Shown in pieces: positions 52,162 to 60,740 of a stretch of DNA of 64,000 nucleotides (position 1 is its first letter; each line of letters starts with the position of its first letter). The position numbers and the translations under genes were made by a program. A model generated the notes under the pieces. The model saw only the letters and a list, made by a program, of their open reading frames with translations, made no database searches and had not been told where the DNA came from. Origin of the DNA: Oscillospiraceae bacterium (GTDB taxonomy: Bacteria > Bacillota > Clostridia > Oscillospirales > CAG-272); contig SVSN01000004.1 of NCBI GenBank assembly GCA_015064285.1, forward strand, positions 32,587 through 96,586, in the 5' to 3' direction.

Positions 52162-53598
52162 TTACTGCAATTTGGTATAAATGTCAATATATTTTTTCGC
52201 CGAAACACTCCAGGAAAAGTCCACTTTCATGACATTTTTCAACAATTCAGCCCAGACATCCTTCTTTTCCATATACAGGGACACCGCATATTCTACGGTA
52301 TTCTTCATGTCATGGGCATTATAGTTGGTGAAAGAGAATCCATTGCCGGAACCGTCGTATTCATTATACGCGTGGATTGTATCATACAGACCGCCGGTTT
52401 CGCGCACGATCGGCACGGTACCATAACGGGATGCGATCATTTGTGCCAGACCGCAGGGCTCGCTCTTGGAAGGCATCAGGAACATATCCGCCCCGGCATA
52501 GAACTTTTTGGACAGGGACTTGTTGTATTCCAGTTTGATGCAGACTCTTCCGGGAAAACGGTCTTCCAGCTTGGTAAAGAAATCTTCCAGCTCAAATTCA
52601 CCGGTACCCAGCAGGACAAAGCGCAGATTGGTTTCCGTCAGGATCTCTTCAATGACTCTGGTCACCAGATCAAAGCCCTTGTGAGAAGCCAGACGGGACA
52701 CCATTGCCAGAATCGGCGTATTCGGTGCATGGGGGAATCCGCATACATCTTCCAGTTCCGCTTTGCAGGCTGCTTTGCCGGACAGATCTTCCGCTGTGAA
52801 GTTTTCTGCAATTTCCGGATCTGCCTCAGCGCTGTAGTAATCCACATCGATCCCGTTCACGATGCCGCAGAGTTTATCCTGGTTGGCACGGAGGATATGA
52901 TGCAGGCCGCTGGCATAGTACTCGGTGAGGATTTCATCCGCATACCGGCCGCTGACGGTGCTGACCATATCAGAACACACGATAGCACCCTTGAGCAGGT
53001 TGATGCAGCCGTTGTATTCCACCACGCTGCGGTCCCATTCCGCCAGTTCGAAGATATCGCCCAGAATGGAGAAATCGTAGATGCCCTGATAGTCAATGTT
53101 ATGGATGGTGAACAGGGTTTTGATGTTCTGGTAGGCGCTCAGATGGGCGTACTTGCGCTTCAGGTAGATCACAGCCGGTGCAGTCTGCCAGTCGTTGGCA
53201 TGGAGTACATCCGGGTAGAACTCCACGGCAGACATCAGTTCCAGAATGGCTTTACCGAAATAGGCAAACCGTTCAGCGTCGTCAAAACTGCCGTAGAGAG
53301 CAGAGCGGTTGAAATAGTATTCATTGTCGATGAAGTAGAATGTCACGCCGTTTGCCTGTGTCTGCCAGATACCGCAGTACTGGTTCCGCCAGGCCAGCTT
53401 CACATTCAATTCGCAGACCATTTCGATTTCTTCCGCAAATTTCCGGCGGATTGTCGGATACAGCGGAATCACCACACGTACATCTGCGCCTTCGCCCAGT
53501 TCCTTTTTTACAGCCTGCGGCAGAGAACCGACAACATCTGCCAACCCCCCGGTGGATGCATACGGCAGCGCTTCCGAAGCGGCATATAAAATTTTCAT
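52162..53598 (-). CDS. glgA: Glycogen synthase (ADP-glucose type)
   Basis: A 478-residue GT5 glycosyltransferase that extends alpha-1,4-glucan chains from ADP-glucose. The start MKILYAASEALPYAS and STGGLADVVGSLP match the family, except that the ADP-glucose-contacting lysine of KTGGL is Ser15 here. Later motifs are normal: HANDWQTA, VNGIDVDYY, MVSRLASHKGFDLV, and the acceptor/catalytic region MPSKSEPCGLAQM. GGAAA precedes the ATG. It follows glgD by 68 bases in the glgB-C-D-A order. Confidence 0.94.
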   Translation of the reverse strand: MKILYAASEALPYASTGGLADVVGSLPQAVKKELGEGADVRVVIPLYPTIRRKFAEEIEMVCELNVKLAWRNQYCGIWQTQANGVTFYFIDNEYYFNRSALYGSFDDAERFAYFGKAILELMSAVEFYPDVLHANDWQTAPAVIYLKRKYAHLSAYQNIKTLFTIHNIDYQGIYDFSILGDIFELAEWDRSVVEYNGCINLLKGAIVCSDMVSTVSGRYADEILTEYYASGLHHILRANQDKLCGIVNGIDVDYYSAEADPEIAENFTAEDLSGKAACKAELEDVCGFPHAPNTPILAMVSRLASHKGFDLVTRVIEEILTETNLRFVLLGTGEFELEDFFTKLEDRFPGRVCIKLEYNKSLSKKFYAGADMFLMPSKSEPCGLAQMIASRYGTVPIVRETGGLYDTIHAYNEYDGSGNGFSFTNYNAHDMKNTVEYAVSLYMEKKDVWAELLKNVMKVDFSWSVSAKKYIDIYTKLQ

Positions 53599-53666
53599 AC
53601 TGAATTTCCTTTCTTCCTTTCCATCTCCGGAAACACCGGAAACAGAATCAGCTTTGTCCTTTCCGC

Positions 53667-54800
53667 TCAGACCATCTTACCCTTGGTGATATAGAAAGGC
53701 TGTACTTCCGCACCGGCCAGCATCCGGTTGTCACGTACCACAGCGTTCTTGTCGGTAATCACATGGTTCAGGAAGGCACCGTCGCCGATGATGGTGTCCT
53801 GCATGAGAATACTGTTCTTGACCGTTGCATTCCGGCCGATTTTCACACCACGGAACAGGATACAGTTTTCCACAGTTCCCTGGATGTCACAGCCGTCAGC
53901 AATCATGGAATTCTGTACATTGGAATTCTGACCGTAATGGGAAGGCACGGAATTGCGGACCTTGGTATAAATCGGACGGTTCTTTACGTTGAACAGAGCG
54001 TTTCTTGCTGCAGGATTGGTCAGCAGATCCATGCTGTGGGTATAATATTCCGCAAAAGAAGTGATGGTAGCAAAATAGCCGTCGTACTTGTAGATGCGGT
54101 AGTTGGCATGCTTCATGTTTCTTGCCATAACATCTCTGGTCATACTTACGTAGTTATGGGCAACAGCGTCCAGAACCACCTGCTGTAAGTATTCCGTCTT
54201 CATAACAACGATATTCAGCGCCACATCCGCCTTGCCGGAGAAGTTGGTGGGATAGGACAGGATATCGGTAATCCTGCCTTCGGGATCGGATTCGTACAGT
54301 ACATTGATTCTGGCCTGTTCAGGAGTCAGATCCATGGTCTTTACAGCTACAGTGATATCCGCGTCGGTCTTGATATGATAATCAATGATATCGTTCAGAT
54401 CCACGTTGCAGATTACATCACAGTCGGAGAGCACTACATAATCATCCGTGATCTTCTGGATGGAATAGCTCACGCCCTTCAGCGCTTCCAGTCTGGTCTG
54501 GAACTGGGCATTGGTGTTGCTGGCATAGGCAGTAATATAAGGCGGCAGCAGTTTGATACCGCCGGAACGGCGTGCCAGATCCCAGTCTTTACCGGAACCG
54601 ATGTGATCCATCAGAGACTGATAGTTCAGGTGGGTAATCAGGTTGATATTATAAATATTGGAGTTCACCATGTTGGACAGGGTGAAGTCAATGAAACGGT
54701 ACCGGCAGGCATAGGGCACGGATGCCATGGTGCGCAGCCGGGTCAGTTCAGGAATATTATGATCATGAATGTTGGAAAAAATGATACCAGATGCAGACAT
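53667..54800 (-). CDS. glgD: ADP-glucose pyrophosphorylase regulatory subunit GlgD
   Basis: A 377-residue GlgC homologue. It lacks the GGxGxRL nucleotide loop (here GIIFSNIHDHNIPELT), which marks it as the GlgD subunit of Firmicutes that raises the activity of GlgC in a heterotetramer. It keeps the nucleotidyltransferase fold (VPYACRYRFIDFTLSNMVNS) and a C-terminal left-handed beta helix with hexapeptide-like repeats (GCDIQGTVENCILFRGVKIG). It is 28 bases after glgC; AAAGGATAAGG precedes the ATG. Confidence 0.95.
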   Translation of the reverse strand: MSASGIIFSNIHDHNIPELTRLRTMASVPYACRYRFIDFTLSNMVNSNIYNINLITHLNYQSLMDHIGSGKDWDLARRSGGIKLLPPYITAYASNTNAQFQTRLEALKGVSYSIQKITDDYVVLSDCDVICNVDLNDIIDYHIKTDADITVAVKTMDLTPEQARINVLYESDPEGRITDILSYPTNFSGKADVALNIVVMKTEYLQQVVLDAVAHNYVSMTRDVMARNMKHANYRIYKYDGYFATITSFAEYYTHSMDLLTNPAARNALFNVKNRPIYTKVRNSVPSHYGQNSNVQNSMIADGCDIQGTVENCILFRGVKIGRNATVKNSILMQDTIIGDGAFLNHVITDKNAVVRDNRMLAGAEVQPFYITKGKMV

Positions 54801-54828
54801 AAGGCGACCTTATCCTTTCTTTTTATTC

Positions 54829-56043
54829 TTACTCTTTCGACAGCTTGTTATCTTTCAGCCATTCCCGGTTGACCATGGTACCGCCGGGGATGTCAGCGCC
54901 GGGGATAATGTTCAGATCGGAACCGATTACGGTGATCTGTTCATCAGCACTGCGGGTACGGCCCACAACTGCCCCTGCTCCAATGGTGGTGTCGCTGTCG
55001 ATGATGGAATAATTGACGGTTGCACCCTCACCGATGGTTACACCGGAGAGAATAACGGAATCCTTGATATACGCGCCTCTGGCCACCTTTACGCCGCTGG
55101 ACAGAACGGAATTTTCCACGATCCCTTCGATTTCGCAGCCTTCAGTGATGAGAGAGTTGGTGATCTTTGCATATCCGCCGACAAAGTGGGGCGGAACAGC
55201 ATTGTTGCGGGAGTAGATACGCCAGTCACGGTCACCCAGATCCAGCTCGGAGTTCTCGTCCAGCAGATCCATATTGGCTTCCCACAGGGACTGAATGGTT
55301 CCCACGTCTTTCCAGTAGCCGGAGAAGGGATATGCATACATACCGCAGCCGTCTGCCAGCATATTGGGAATGATGTTCTTACCGAAGTCCTTGGAAGAGT
55401 TGGGATCCGCTTCATCGGCGATCAGATACTTTTCCAGAATATCTCTGTTGAAAATGTAGATACCCATGGAAGCCTTGGTGCTCTTGGGAACCTTGGGCTT
55501 TTCTTCAAATTCCAGAATCTTCATATCGTCGTCGGTATTCATGATCCCGAAACGGCTGGCTTCTTCCAGAGATACTTCCAGCACAGCGATAGTACAGTCA
55601 GCCCCCTTGGCCTTATGGGCTTCCAGCATCTTGTTGTAGTCCATCTTGTAGATATGGTCACCGGACAGAATCAGTACATAGTCCGGATCATACCGGCGGA
55701 TGAAGTTCAGGTTCTGGTAAATGGCGTTGGCAGTACCCTTGTACCAGTCTGCACCGTCCTTGCCCTGATAGGGAGGCAGAACCGTTGCGCCGCTCTGGCT
55801 CCGGTCCAGATCCCAGGGACTGCCGCTGCCGATGTACTCGTTGAGCACCAGAGGCTGATACTGGGTCAGAACCCCAACGGTATAGATACCGGAATTGACG
55901 CAGTTGGACATGGGAAAGTCAATGATCCGGTACTTGCCGCCATAGGGTACGGCGGGTTTGGCGGTCTTCTCTGTCAGTGTGTACAAACGGCTTCCCTGCC
56001 CGCCTGCCAGCAGCATTGCCACACACTCCTGCTTTTTATACAT
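54829..56043 (-). CDS. glgC: Glucose-1-phosphate adenylyltransferase
   Basis: A 404-residue ADP-glucose pyrophosphorylase that commits glucose 1-phosphate to glycogen. The nucleotide loop is [14 protein letters not shown], then [15 protein letters not shown], the catalytic [12 protein letters not shown], the sugar-phosphate site EFEEKP and a C-terminal beta helix. All key residues look intact. It is 51 bases after glgB. Confidence 0.97.
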   Translation of the reverse strand: MYKKQECVAMLLAGGQGSRLYTLTEKTAKPAVPYGGKYRIIDFPMSNCVNSGIYTVGVLTQYQPLVLNEYIGSGSPWDLDRSQSGATVLPPYQGKDGADWYKGTANAIYQNLNFIRRYDPDYVLILSGDHIYKMDYNKMLEAHKAKGADCTIAVLEVSLEEASRFGIMNTDDDMKILEFEEKPKVPKSTKASMGIYIFNRDILEKYLIADEADPNSSKDFGKNIIPNMLADGCGMYAYPFSGYWKDVGTIQSLWEANMDLLDENSELDLGDRDWRIYSRNNAVPPHFVGGYAKITNSLITEGCEIEGIVENSVLSSGVKVARGAYIKDSVILSGVTIGEGATVNYSIIDSDTTIGAGAVVGRTRSADEQITVIGSDLNIIPGADIPGGTMVNREWLKDNKLSKE

Positions 56044-56094
56044 ATCTATATCCCCATTCTGCCGTTACACGGCGCAAAATTTTGTCTGTTTCTG

Positions 56095-58095
56095 TCAGTT
56101 CAGCTGTTTTCTCAGCACTACACCACCCAGTGCCGGCAGTGTAAGAGTCACCTGATTCTTCCGGCTGCCGTTTTCGTCCGTGACAGCCACGGAACGCACC
56201 GTATCTTCGTTCAGCCTGTTTCTGCCGCCGAATTCATACCGGTCTGTGGTGAGTACTTCTTCATACCGCCCCATTTTGGGCACAAACAGCGTATACCCTT
56301 CTCTGACCACCGGTGAGAAATTCAGGATCACGATCAGTTCCTGTCCCTTTTTGTCCCGTCTCCGGTAGGAAAGAATATTCAGATCTGCCTGATCCGCATC
56401 AATCCAGGCAAAACCGTCTTCTGTATCGTCAATATCCCAAAGAGGAGAACTTTCCAGATACAGATGGTTCAGTGCTCTGAAAAACCGCTGCATTTCGATA
56501 TGCCTCGGATAATCGATCATAAACCATTCCAGCTGGCCTGTATAGTCCCATTCCCGGAACTGGGCAAATTCGCAGCCCATGAAGGTAAGCTTCTTTCCGG
56601 GCATGGTCATCATATAGAGCATGAATGTCCGCATCCCGGCAAACTTATTGTCATACTCCCCGAACATCTTGTCCACCAGGGACTTTTTCCCTCCGGAAAC
56701 ATCTGTATGGGAAACCGGAAGGATATGATGATCCCGGAATGCATATGTCAGAGGAGCTGTCAGAGTATCATGGATGTGTTTCCGCTCAATGGGATCACAG
56801 CGCACATAGGAGAACAGAGCCTCTGTCCAGTTTACGTTCCACTTGAAAGAGAAACCCAGTCCGCCCTCCGCCACTGCATCTGTCAGCATAGGCAGATCAG
56901 CACCGTCTTCCGCAATCATCAGTGCATCCGGATAAGTCCCGTGTACGGTACTGTTCAGCTCCCGGAAGAAAGAGACGGCTTCTTCGCAGATCTGTTCGTC
57001 TGCCGCATTGAATTTTCCGTCAGCCTGTTCATAAGCCGGATACAGCATCACGTCCACTGCGTTGACCCGCAGTCCATCTGCATGAAATTCTCCCAGCCAG
57101 TACATGGCATTGGAAATCAGAAAAGAACGCACCTCCGGACAGCTTATATCAAAGAACCGGCTGTTTCTGGAAGAATATTCCCGTCTTTCCGGATCACCAT
57201 ATTCATACAGGGGCTGTCCATCGAATTCGTACAGACCGTGTCTGTCTTTCGGGAAAAATGCCGGCACCCAGTCCAGAATCACGCCGATCCCGGCAGTATG
57301 CATTTTATCAACGAAATACTTGAAATCCGCCGGTGTGCCATAGCGGGAAGTGGGTGCAAAATAACCGCAGATCTGGTATCCCAGCGATCCGTCATAAGGA
57401 TGTTCCATCACCGGCAGAAGCTCCACATGGGTATATCCCATATCACTCAGATACGGTGCCAGCATATCTGCAATGGCTCTGTATGTCAGATAATGTGCAC
57501 CGTCCGTATTGGAAGCCCCGTCCAGCGTTTTCCAGGAACCCAGATGCATTTCGTAAATGTGCATCGGAGCGCTGTAGAAATGATTGTATTTCGGTTTGAA
57601 CCCTCTTGCTTTCGGACAGACTGTATTCCGGCGTTTCTTCATCCAGTCGCTGTCATGCCAGAAAAAATCCTGCTTTGTATACACAATGGAGGCTGTATTC
57701 TGCATGGATTCACTGTAGGCAGCATAGGGATCCGCTTTCAGCCAGGTTACACCGTCCTGTCCGGTTATCGCATATTTATAGAAAGAACCTTCCAGTTCAT
57801 TTTCCCGTTCCAGAATCAGTTCCCAGATTCCTTCGTCTGTAATGCGGGTCATGGGAAGACCATTCTCCCAGTCCGAAAGATCCCCTACCACTGCAATCGA
57901 TACAGCGTGTGGTGCCCAGACACGGAAAGTATATTTACGGCTGCCATTTTCCGCAAGATCACTGTGAACACCCAGGTATTCCCAGGCTGTACAGCATGTT
58001 CCGGCGTGAAAAAGCGCCGCAGACAGATCTGTTTCTTCCTCTGTATCCGTATTCACAGGTTCTATGGTTTCTGTTCTTGCAGCTGCATCAGTCAT
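56095..58095 (-). CDS. glgB: GlgB-family protein with lost catalytic residues
   Basis: A 666-residue protein with the full layout of the 1,4-alpha-glucan branching enzyme: an N-terminal CBM48 domain (YTFRVWAPHAVSIAVVGDLSDW), the GH13_9 barrel and the C-terminal domain. Its catalytic regions are damaged. Region I reads DWVPAFFPKD (usual DWVPAHFPKD; Phe280). Region II reads GLRVNAV, with Asn345 where the nucleophile Asp stands. Region III keeps Glu396 but reads AEDGADLP for AEESTAWP. Region IV reads SHTDVSGGKKSL for SHDEVVHGKKSL, with Thr464 replacing the transition-state Asp. Two of three catalytic carboxylates are gone, so branching activity is unlikely. The frame is intact, so it is a preserved non-enzyme or altered enzyme rather than a decaying gene. 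It heads the glg operon. Confidence 0.88.
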   Translation of the reverse strand: MTDAAARTETIEPVNTDTEEETDLSAALFHAGTCCTAWEYLGVHSDLAENGSRKYTFRVWAPHAVSIAVVGDLSDWENGLPMTRITDEGIWELILERENELEGSFYKYAITGQDGVTWLKADPYAAYSESMQNTASIVYTKQDFFWHDSDWMKKRRNTVCPKARGFKPKYNHFYSAPMHIYEMHLGSWKTLDGASNTDGAHYLTYRAIADMLAPYLSDMGYTHVELLPVMEHPYDGSLGYQICGYFAPTSRYGTPADFKYFVDKMHTAGIGVILDWVPAFFPKDRHGLYEFDGQPLYEYGDPERREYSSRNSRFFDISCPEVRSFLISNAMYWLGEFHADGLRVNAVDVMLYPAYEQADGKFNAADEQICEEAVSFFRELNSTVHGTYPDALMIAEDGADLPMLTDAVAEGGLGFSFKWNVNWTEALFSYVRCDPIERKHIHDTLTAPLTYAFRDHHILPVSHTDVSGGKKSLVDKMFGEYDNKFAGMRTFMLYMMTMPGKKLTFMGCEFAQFREWDYTGQLEWFMIDYPRHIEMQRFFRALNHLYLESSPLWDIDDTEDGFAWIDADQADLNILSYRRRDKKGQELIVILNFSPVVREGYTLFVPKMGRYEEVLTTDRYEFGGRNRLNEDTVRSVAVTDENGSRKNQVTLTLPALGGVVLRKQLN

Positions 58096-58166
58096 ACAGG
58101 CTTTTCCTCACTTTCCTGCTTTCCTATGAAACCGACTGGTTCCGCAGCAGATTTTTTACTATGCTT

Positions 58167-58195
58167 ATTATACTATGCTTCTCCAAAAAATTCAA
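58167..58195 (-). promoter_or_regulatory. Promoter of the glycogen operon
   Basis: TTGAAT (58190-58195), 17-bp spacer, perfect TATAAT (58167-58172) on the minus strand, 72 bases before glgB. Confidence 0.85.
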
Positions 58196-58417
58196 GCATA
58201 TTTTGGTATATAAATACGATTTGTATACAATTTTTACGTGCTTTTATGACATTTTTCCTAAATCGATCTTTTTTCTCAACAAAATTTCTTCAAAAAGAAG
58301 GATTCCATCCGGTAAATACATTTTCACCGAACCGTATACATCCATTTCAGTACAGATCATAAAGAACTATCGACATTTTGAACTTATTTTATTTTGTCTT
58401 TTTGCTGATTTTTTCGG

Positions 58418-58470
58418 CAAAAACACAAAACAGTCTGTGCGAAGATTGTATACTATCTCCGTCACAGACT
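58418..58470 (-). terminator. Terminator after the alkyladenine glycosylase gene
   Basis: AGTCTGTG (58432-58439) pairs with CACAGACT (58463-58470); GTTTTGTGTTTTT follows on the minus strand. Confidence 0.75.
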
Positions 58471-58494
58471 TGTTTTATCCGTTATGCTTCTTTT

Positions 58495-59127
58495 TTATTC
58501 CGGCAGTTTTCTCAGCTTTGCCAGATACCGCCATGGTTTATCCCGGTCTTCTCCGGCATAATCGATCCCTATCCTGGTCAGATACTGCACCGAGGAAATC
58601 TCTGCACCGATATCGGTCACATACAGACGGCTGCCGGTCAGATCCGCTCCGTTCCACTCTTTTCCGATGCCGAAAGCTGTACAGAGTTTTCCGGGGCCGT
58701 CCGTCATGGCAAGCTGCTGTTTCTCTGTCATGGAATCCGGTGCGGGATAGACTTTTACCCGTCCGTTTTTTCGCCGGTTTTCACACATCAGACCGATGCC
58801 GTCCACCGGCATCACGCTGCGGATCAGAACCGCTTCCGGATTGCCTTCCACTGCCGCTGTAAAATTCAGGCAGTGATACAGACCGTAGATCTGATATACA
58901 TAGGCAAAGCCACCTTCCCGGTACATGGTTTCGTTTCGTTCGGTTCTTCTGCCGCCGTATGCATGGGAAGCACGGTCAACAATGCCCATATAAGCTTCCG
59001 TTTCTGTGATCAGACCGGAAAGAATCCCCTCCGGTGTTTCCAGCACCAGCAGTTTACCAAGACAGCGTTCCGCCAGAGTGCACCCGTCTACTGTGTAAAA
59101 CGAACGGGACAGCGGAGTATGGATCAT
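58495..59127 (-). CDS. 3-methyladenine (alkyladenine) DNA glycosylase, AAG/MPG type
   Basis: A 210-residue base-excision repair glycosylase of the AAG family, which removes alkylated and deaminated purines from DNA. The catalytic glutamate lies in ITETEAYMG near residue 43; SHAYGGRRTERNETMY, YVYQIYGLYHCLN and AVLIRSVMP are the family core, and TDGPGKLCTAFGI is the late conserved segment. Full length. It begins 2 bases after the preceding monooxygenase-like gene, so it is the last gene of a VOC-monooxygenase-glycosylase transcript that may start at lexA. Confidence 0.93.
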   Translation of the reverse strand: MIHTPLSRSFYTVDGCTLAERCLGKLLVLETPEGILSGLITETEAYMGIVDRASHAYGGRRTERNETMYREGGFAYVYQIYGLYHCLNFTAAVEGNPEAVLIRSVMPVDGIGLMCENRRKNGRVKVYPAPDSMTEKQQLAMTDGPGKLCTAFGIGKEWNGADLTGSRLYVTDIGAEISSVQYLTRIGIDYAGEDRDKPWRYLAKLRKLPE

Positions 59128-59129
59128 GT

Positions 59130-59423
59130 TCAGTCAAAAGCCACCGGTGTGGTGGGAATGGAACTGCGGGGCGTTGCCATCATGGGTGCCACGGTTTCCC
59201 GCCACTTGTTGTAGTGTTCTGTTTCCTTGTGGGCAGCAGCGGCGTCGGCATCCACATATACTTCGTACAACAGGAACTTGTTCGGATCTTTGTTGTCACG
59301 GAGCACGTCGAAACGCACATTGCCGGGCTCCTTACGGGAGTTTTCGTGGTTATAGGTAGTGATAGCGATGAATTCATCCACACATTCAGGCTTTACATCA
59401 ACAAATACAACGGTTGCGAGCAT
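59130..59423 (-). CDS. Antibiotic biosynthesis monooxygenase-domain protein (LsrG/YgiN-like)
   Basis: A 97-residue dimeric ferredoxin-like (ABM) protein. EPGNVRFDVLRDNKDPNKF and LLYEVYVDADAAAAHKETEHYNKW are close to the pattern of LsrG and YgiN, which act on AI-2 phosphate or quinols; the actual reaction is unknown here. The ATG at 59423 is supported by a GGAGG site; longer frames from 59501 are not. It follows the VOC gene by 13 bases and overlaps none, forming a tight cassette with it. Confidence 0.85.
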   Translation of the reverse strand: MLATVVFVDVKPECVDEFIAITTYNHENSRKEPGNVRFDVLRDNKDPNKFLLYEVYVDADAAAAHKETEHYNKWRETVAPMMATPRSSIPTTPVAFD

Positions 59424-59436
59424 GCTTTTTTCCTCC

Positions 59437-59853
59437 TTACTTGGCTTCCACAATGCGGAAAAATTCCAGCTCTTCACCGCTGGGACCGTACACGAATGCA
59501 CAGTTCAGGGTCAGATCCACAGGAGAAGAGTGAACCGGCACTACCTTGGGAGCAGTCTTGGGCTTGGCACCTGCTTTCAGTGCGGTTTCATAAGCAGCGT
59601 CCACATCGTCTACCTTCATGGCGAAATGGATATAGCGGTTGTTGATGGATTCATCGCCTTCCGCACCGGCAAACAGCTCCAAAATCCCGCCATCACCCAG
59701 ATCCAGCATAGCGATTTTTCTGTCACCTTCACCCCAGCTGGTATAGAACTTCATGCCGAGACCTTCGGTATAGAATTTCAGAGCGGCGTCAAAATCCAGC
59801 GCCTTCAGAGCTACATGATGGAAACCCATTCCCTTGATGATTTCGTTAGCCAT
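59437..59853 (-). CDS. VOC-superfamily (glyoxalase-like) protein
   Basis: A 138-residue vicinal-oxygen-chelate protein with two beta-alpha-beta-beta-beta units. MGFHHVALKALDFDAALKFYTEGLGMKF holds the first metal histidine, ILELFAG the first glutamate, YIHFAMKVDDVDAAYE the second histidine and GEELEFFRI the last glutamate, so all four metal ligands of a glyoxalase-I-like site appear to be present. It may detoxify an alpha-keto aldehyde or other electrophile. The ATG at 59853 has AAAGGAAA upstream. It lies 70 bases after lexA on the same strand, with no clear promoter between. Confidence 0.88.
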   Translation of the reverse strand: MANEIIKGMGFHHVALKALDFDAALKFYTEGLGMKFYTSWGEGDRKIAMLDLGDGGILELFAGAEGDESINNRYIHFAMKVDDVDAAYETALKAGAKPKTAPKVVPVHSSPVDLTLNCAFVYGPSGEELEFFRIVEAK

Positions 59854-59923
59854 GATATTTTCCTTTCTTATATGCAGGATTATGCAGAATGTTTTGTTAT
59901 CGACAGAATGCCTGCCGTTCTTT

Positions 59924-60541
59924 TTAATAATACCGTACGCTGGCCAGAACCTTACCGAGAATGGTAACTTCATCCACAATAATGGGTTCCATGGCGGCAT
60001 TGCGGGGCTGGAGACGATAGTGTCCTTCTTCTTTATAGAACACCTTAACCGTAGCAGAATCGTCTACCAGAGCCACTACGATCTGTCCGTTTTCCGCGGT
60101 TTCCGTCCGTTCCACGATTACCAGATCTCCGTCCAGAATCCCGGCTTCGATCATACTGGAACCGGTTACGCGGAGGGCAAAGAGCTGTGCGTCATGGGAG
60201 CGACCTTCTCCTTCCGGATAGCTGATAAACCCTTCGTAATTTTCCACAGCCAGAATGGGCTGACCGGCGGTAACTTTCCCCAGAATCGGTACACGGCCGT
60301 TCTGATTCACATCAATGCCATCTCCCATGGCGTCTTCGATCCGCAGAGTACGGCTCTTACCGTTTTCTTTATGAATATATCCCTTCCGTTCCAGCCGTTC
60401 CAGATAGGTGTGTACAGTGGAAGTACTCTTGATATCCAGCGCAGTACGGATATCACGGATAGAGGGGGAATAACCGTTCTTTCTCAGATTCTCTTTTATA
60501 TAGTCGAAGATAAGCTGTTCCTTCGGCGTTAATGGTACCAT
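59924..60541 (-). CDS. lexA: SOS repressor LexA
   Basis: A 205-residue LexA. The N-terminal winged helix (residues 1-~70) has SPSIRDIRTALDIKSTSTVHTYLERLERKGYI. The C-terminal peptidase domain has the self-cleavage site Ala92-Gly93 (VTAGQP), the catalytic serine Ser129 in GSSMIEAGI and the lysine Lys166 in SATVKVFY. It represses DNA-damage genes until RecA filaments trigger cleavage. GGSSM replaces the more usual GDSM. GAGAGA precedes the ATG. A probable SOS box overlaps its promoter, so it should autoregulate. Confidence 0.96.
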   Translation of the reverse strand: MVPLTPKEQLIFDYIKENLRKNGYSPSIRDIRTALDIKSTSTVHTYLERLERKGYIHKENGKSRTLRIEDAMGDGIDVNQNGRVPILGKVTAGQPILAVENYEGFISYPEGEGRSHDAQLFALRVTGSSMIEAGILDGDLVIVERTETAENGQIVVALVDDSATVKVFYKEEGHYRLQPRNAAMEPIIVDEVTILGKVLASVRYY

Positions 60542-60592
60542 AATTTATCTCTCTTTCTGTGTCGTGTATGTTGGGCATACTGTTACGAACCC

Positions 60593-60621
60593 ATTATATC
60601 ATACAAATTCGGGTTTGTAAA
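60593..60621 (-). promoter_or_regulatory. Promoter of lexA
   Basis: TTTACA (60616-60621), 17-bp spacer, perfect TATAAT (60593-60598) on the minus strand. Confidence 0.83.
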
Positions 60622-60630
60622 CACTTGTTC
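60619..60630 (-). promoter_or_regulatory. Probable LexA box (SOS operator)
   Basis: Minus strand GAACAAGTGTTT, close to the Gram-positive consensus GAAC-N4-GTTC, one mismatch. It overlaps the -35 box of lexA, where bound LexA would block RNA polymerase. Confidence 0.68.
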
Positions 60631-60671
60631 TTGAAGTTTTTTGAAGTTTTTTGAATTTTCCTGTCAATATA

Positions 60672-60700
60672 TTGTGTTTTTTGTCCGTCAGCGATATAAT
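60672..60700 (+). promoter_or_regulatory. Promoter for the metallophosphoesterase gene
   Basis: TTGTGT at 60672, 17-bp spacer, perfect TATAAT at 60695. Confidence 0.75.
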
Positions 60701-60740
60701 ATTCGTACAGCAATGATAATCCCGGAAAGGAGATTCACAT

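Larger units (their letters stand above)
58096..58494. other. 399-base AT-rich intergenic region upstream of glgB
   Basis: Contains the glgB promoter (58167-58195) and the terminator of the alkyladenine glycosylase gene (58418-58470). The part between them is AT-rich, and I see no gene or RNA family in it. Confidence 0.5.

Noticed and set aside
49303..53589. A 1428-codon open frame on the + strand opposite glgP and glgA
   Set aside because: It is the complement of two well-supported genes, and its translation has no family similarity and no ribosome-binding site. Such frames arise from the codon bias of the true genes.
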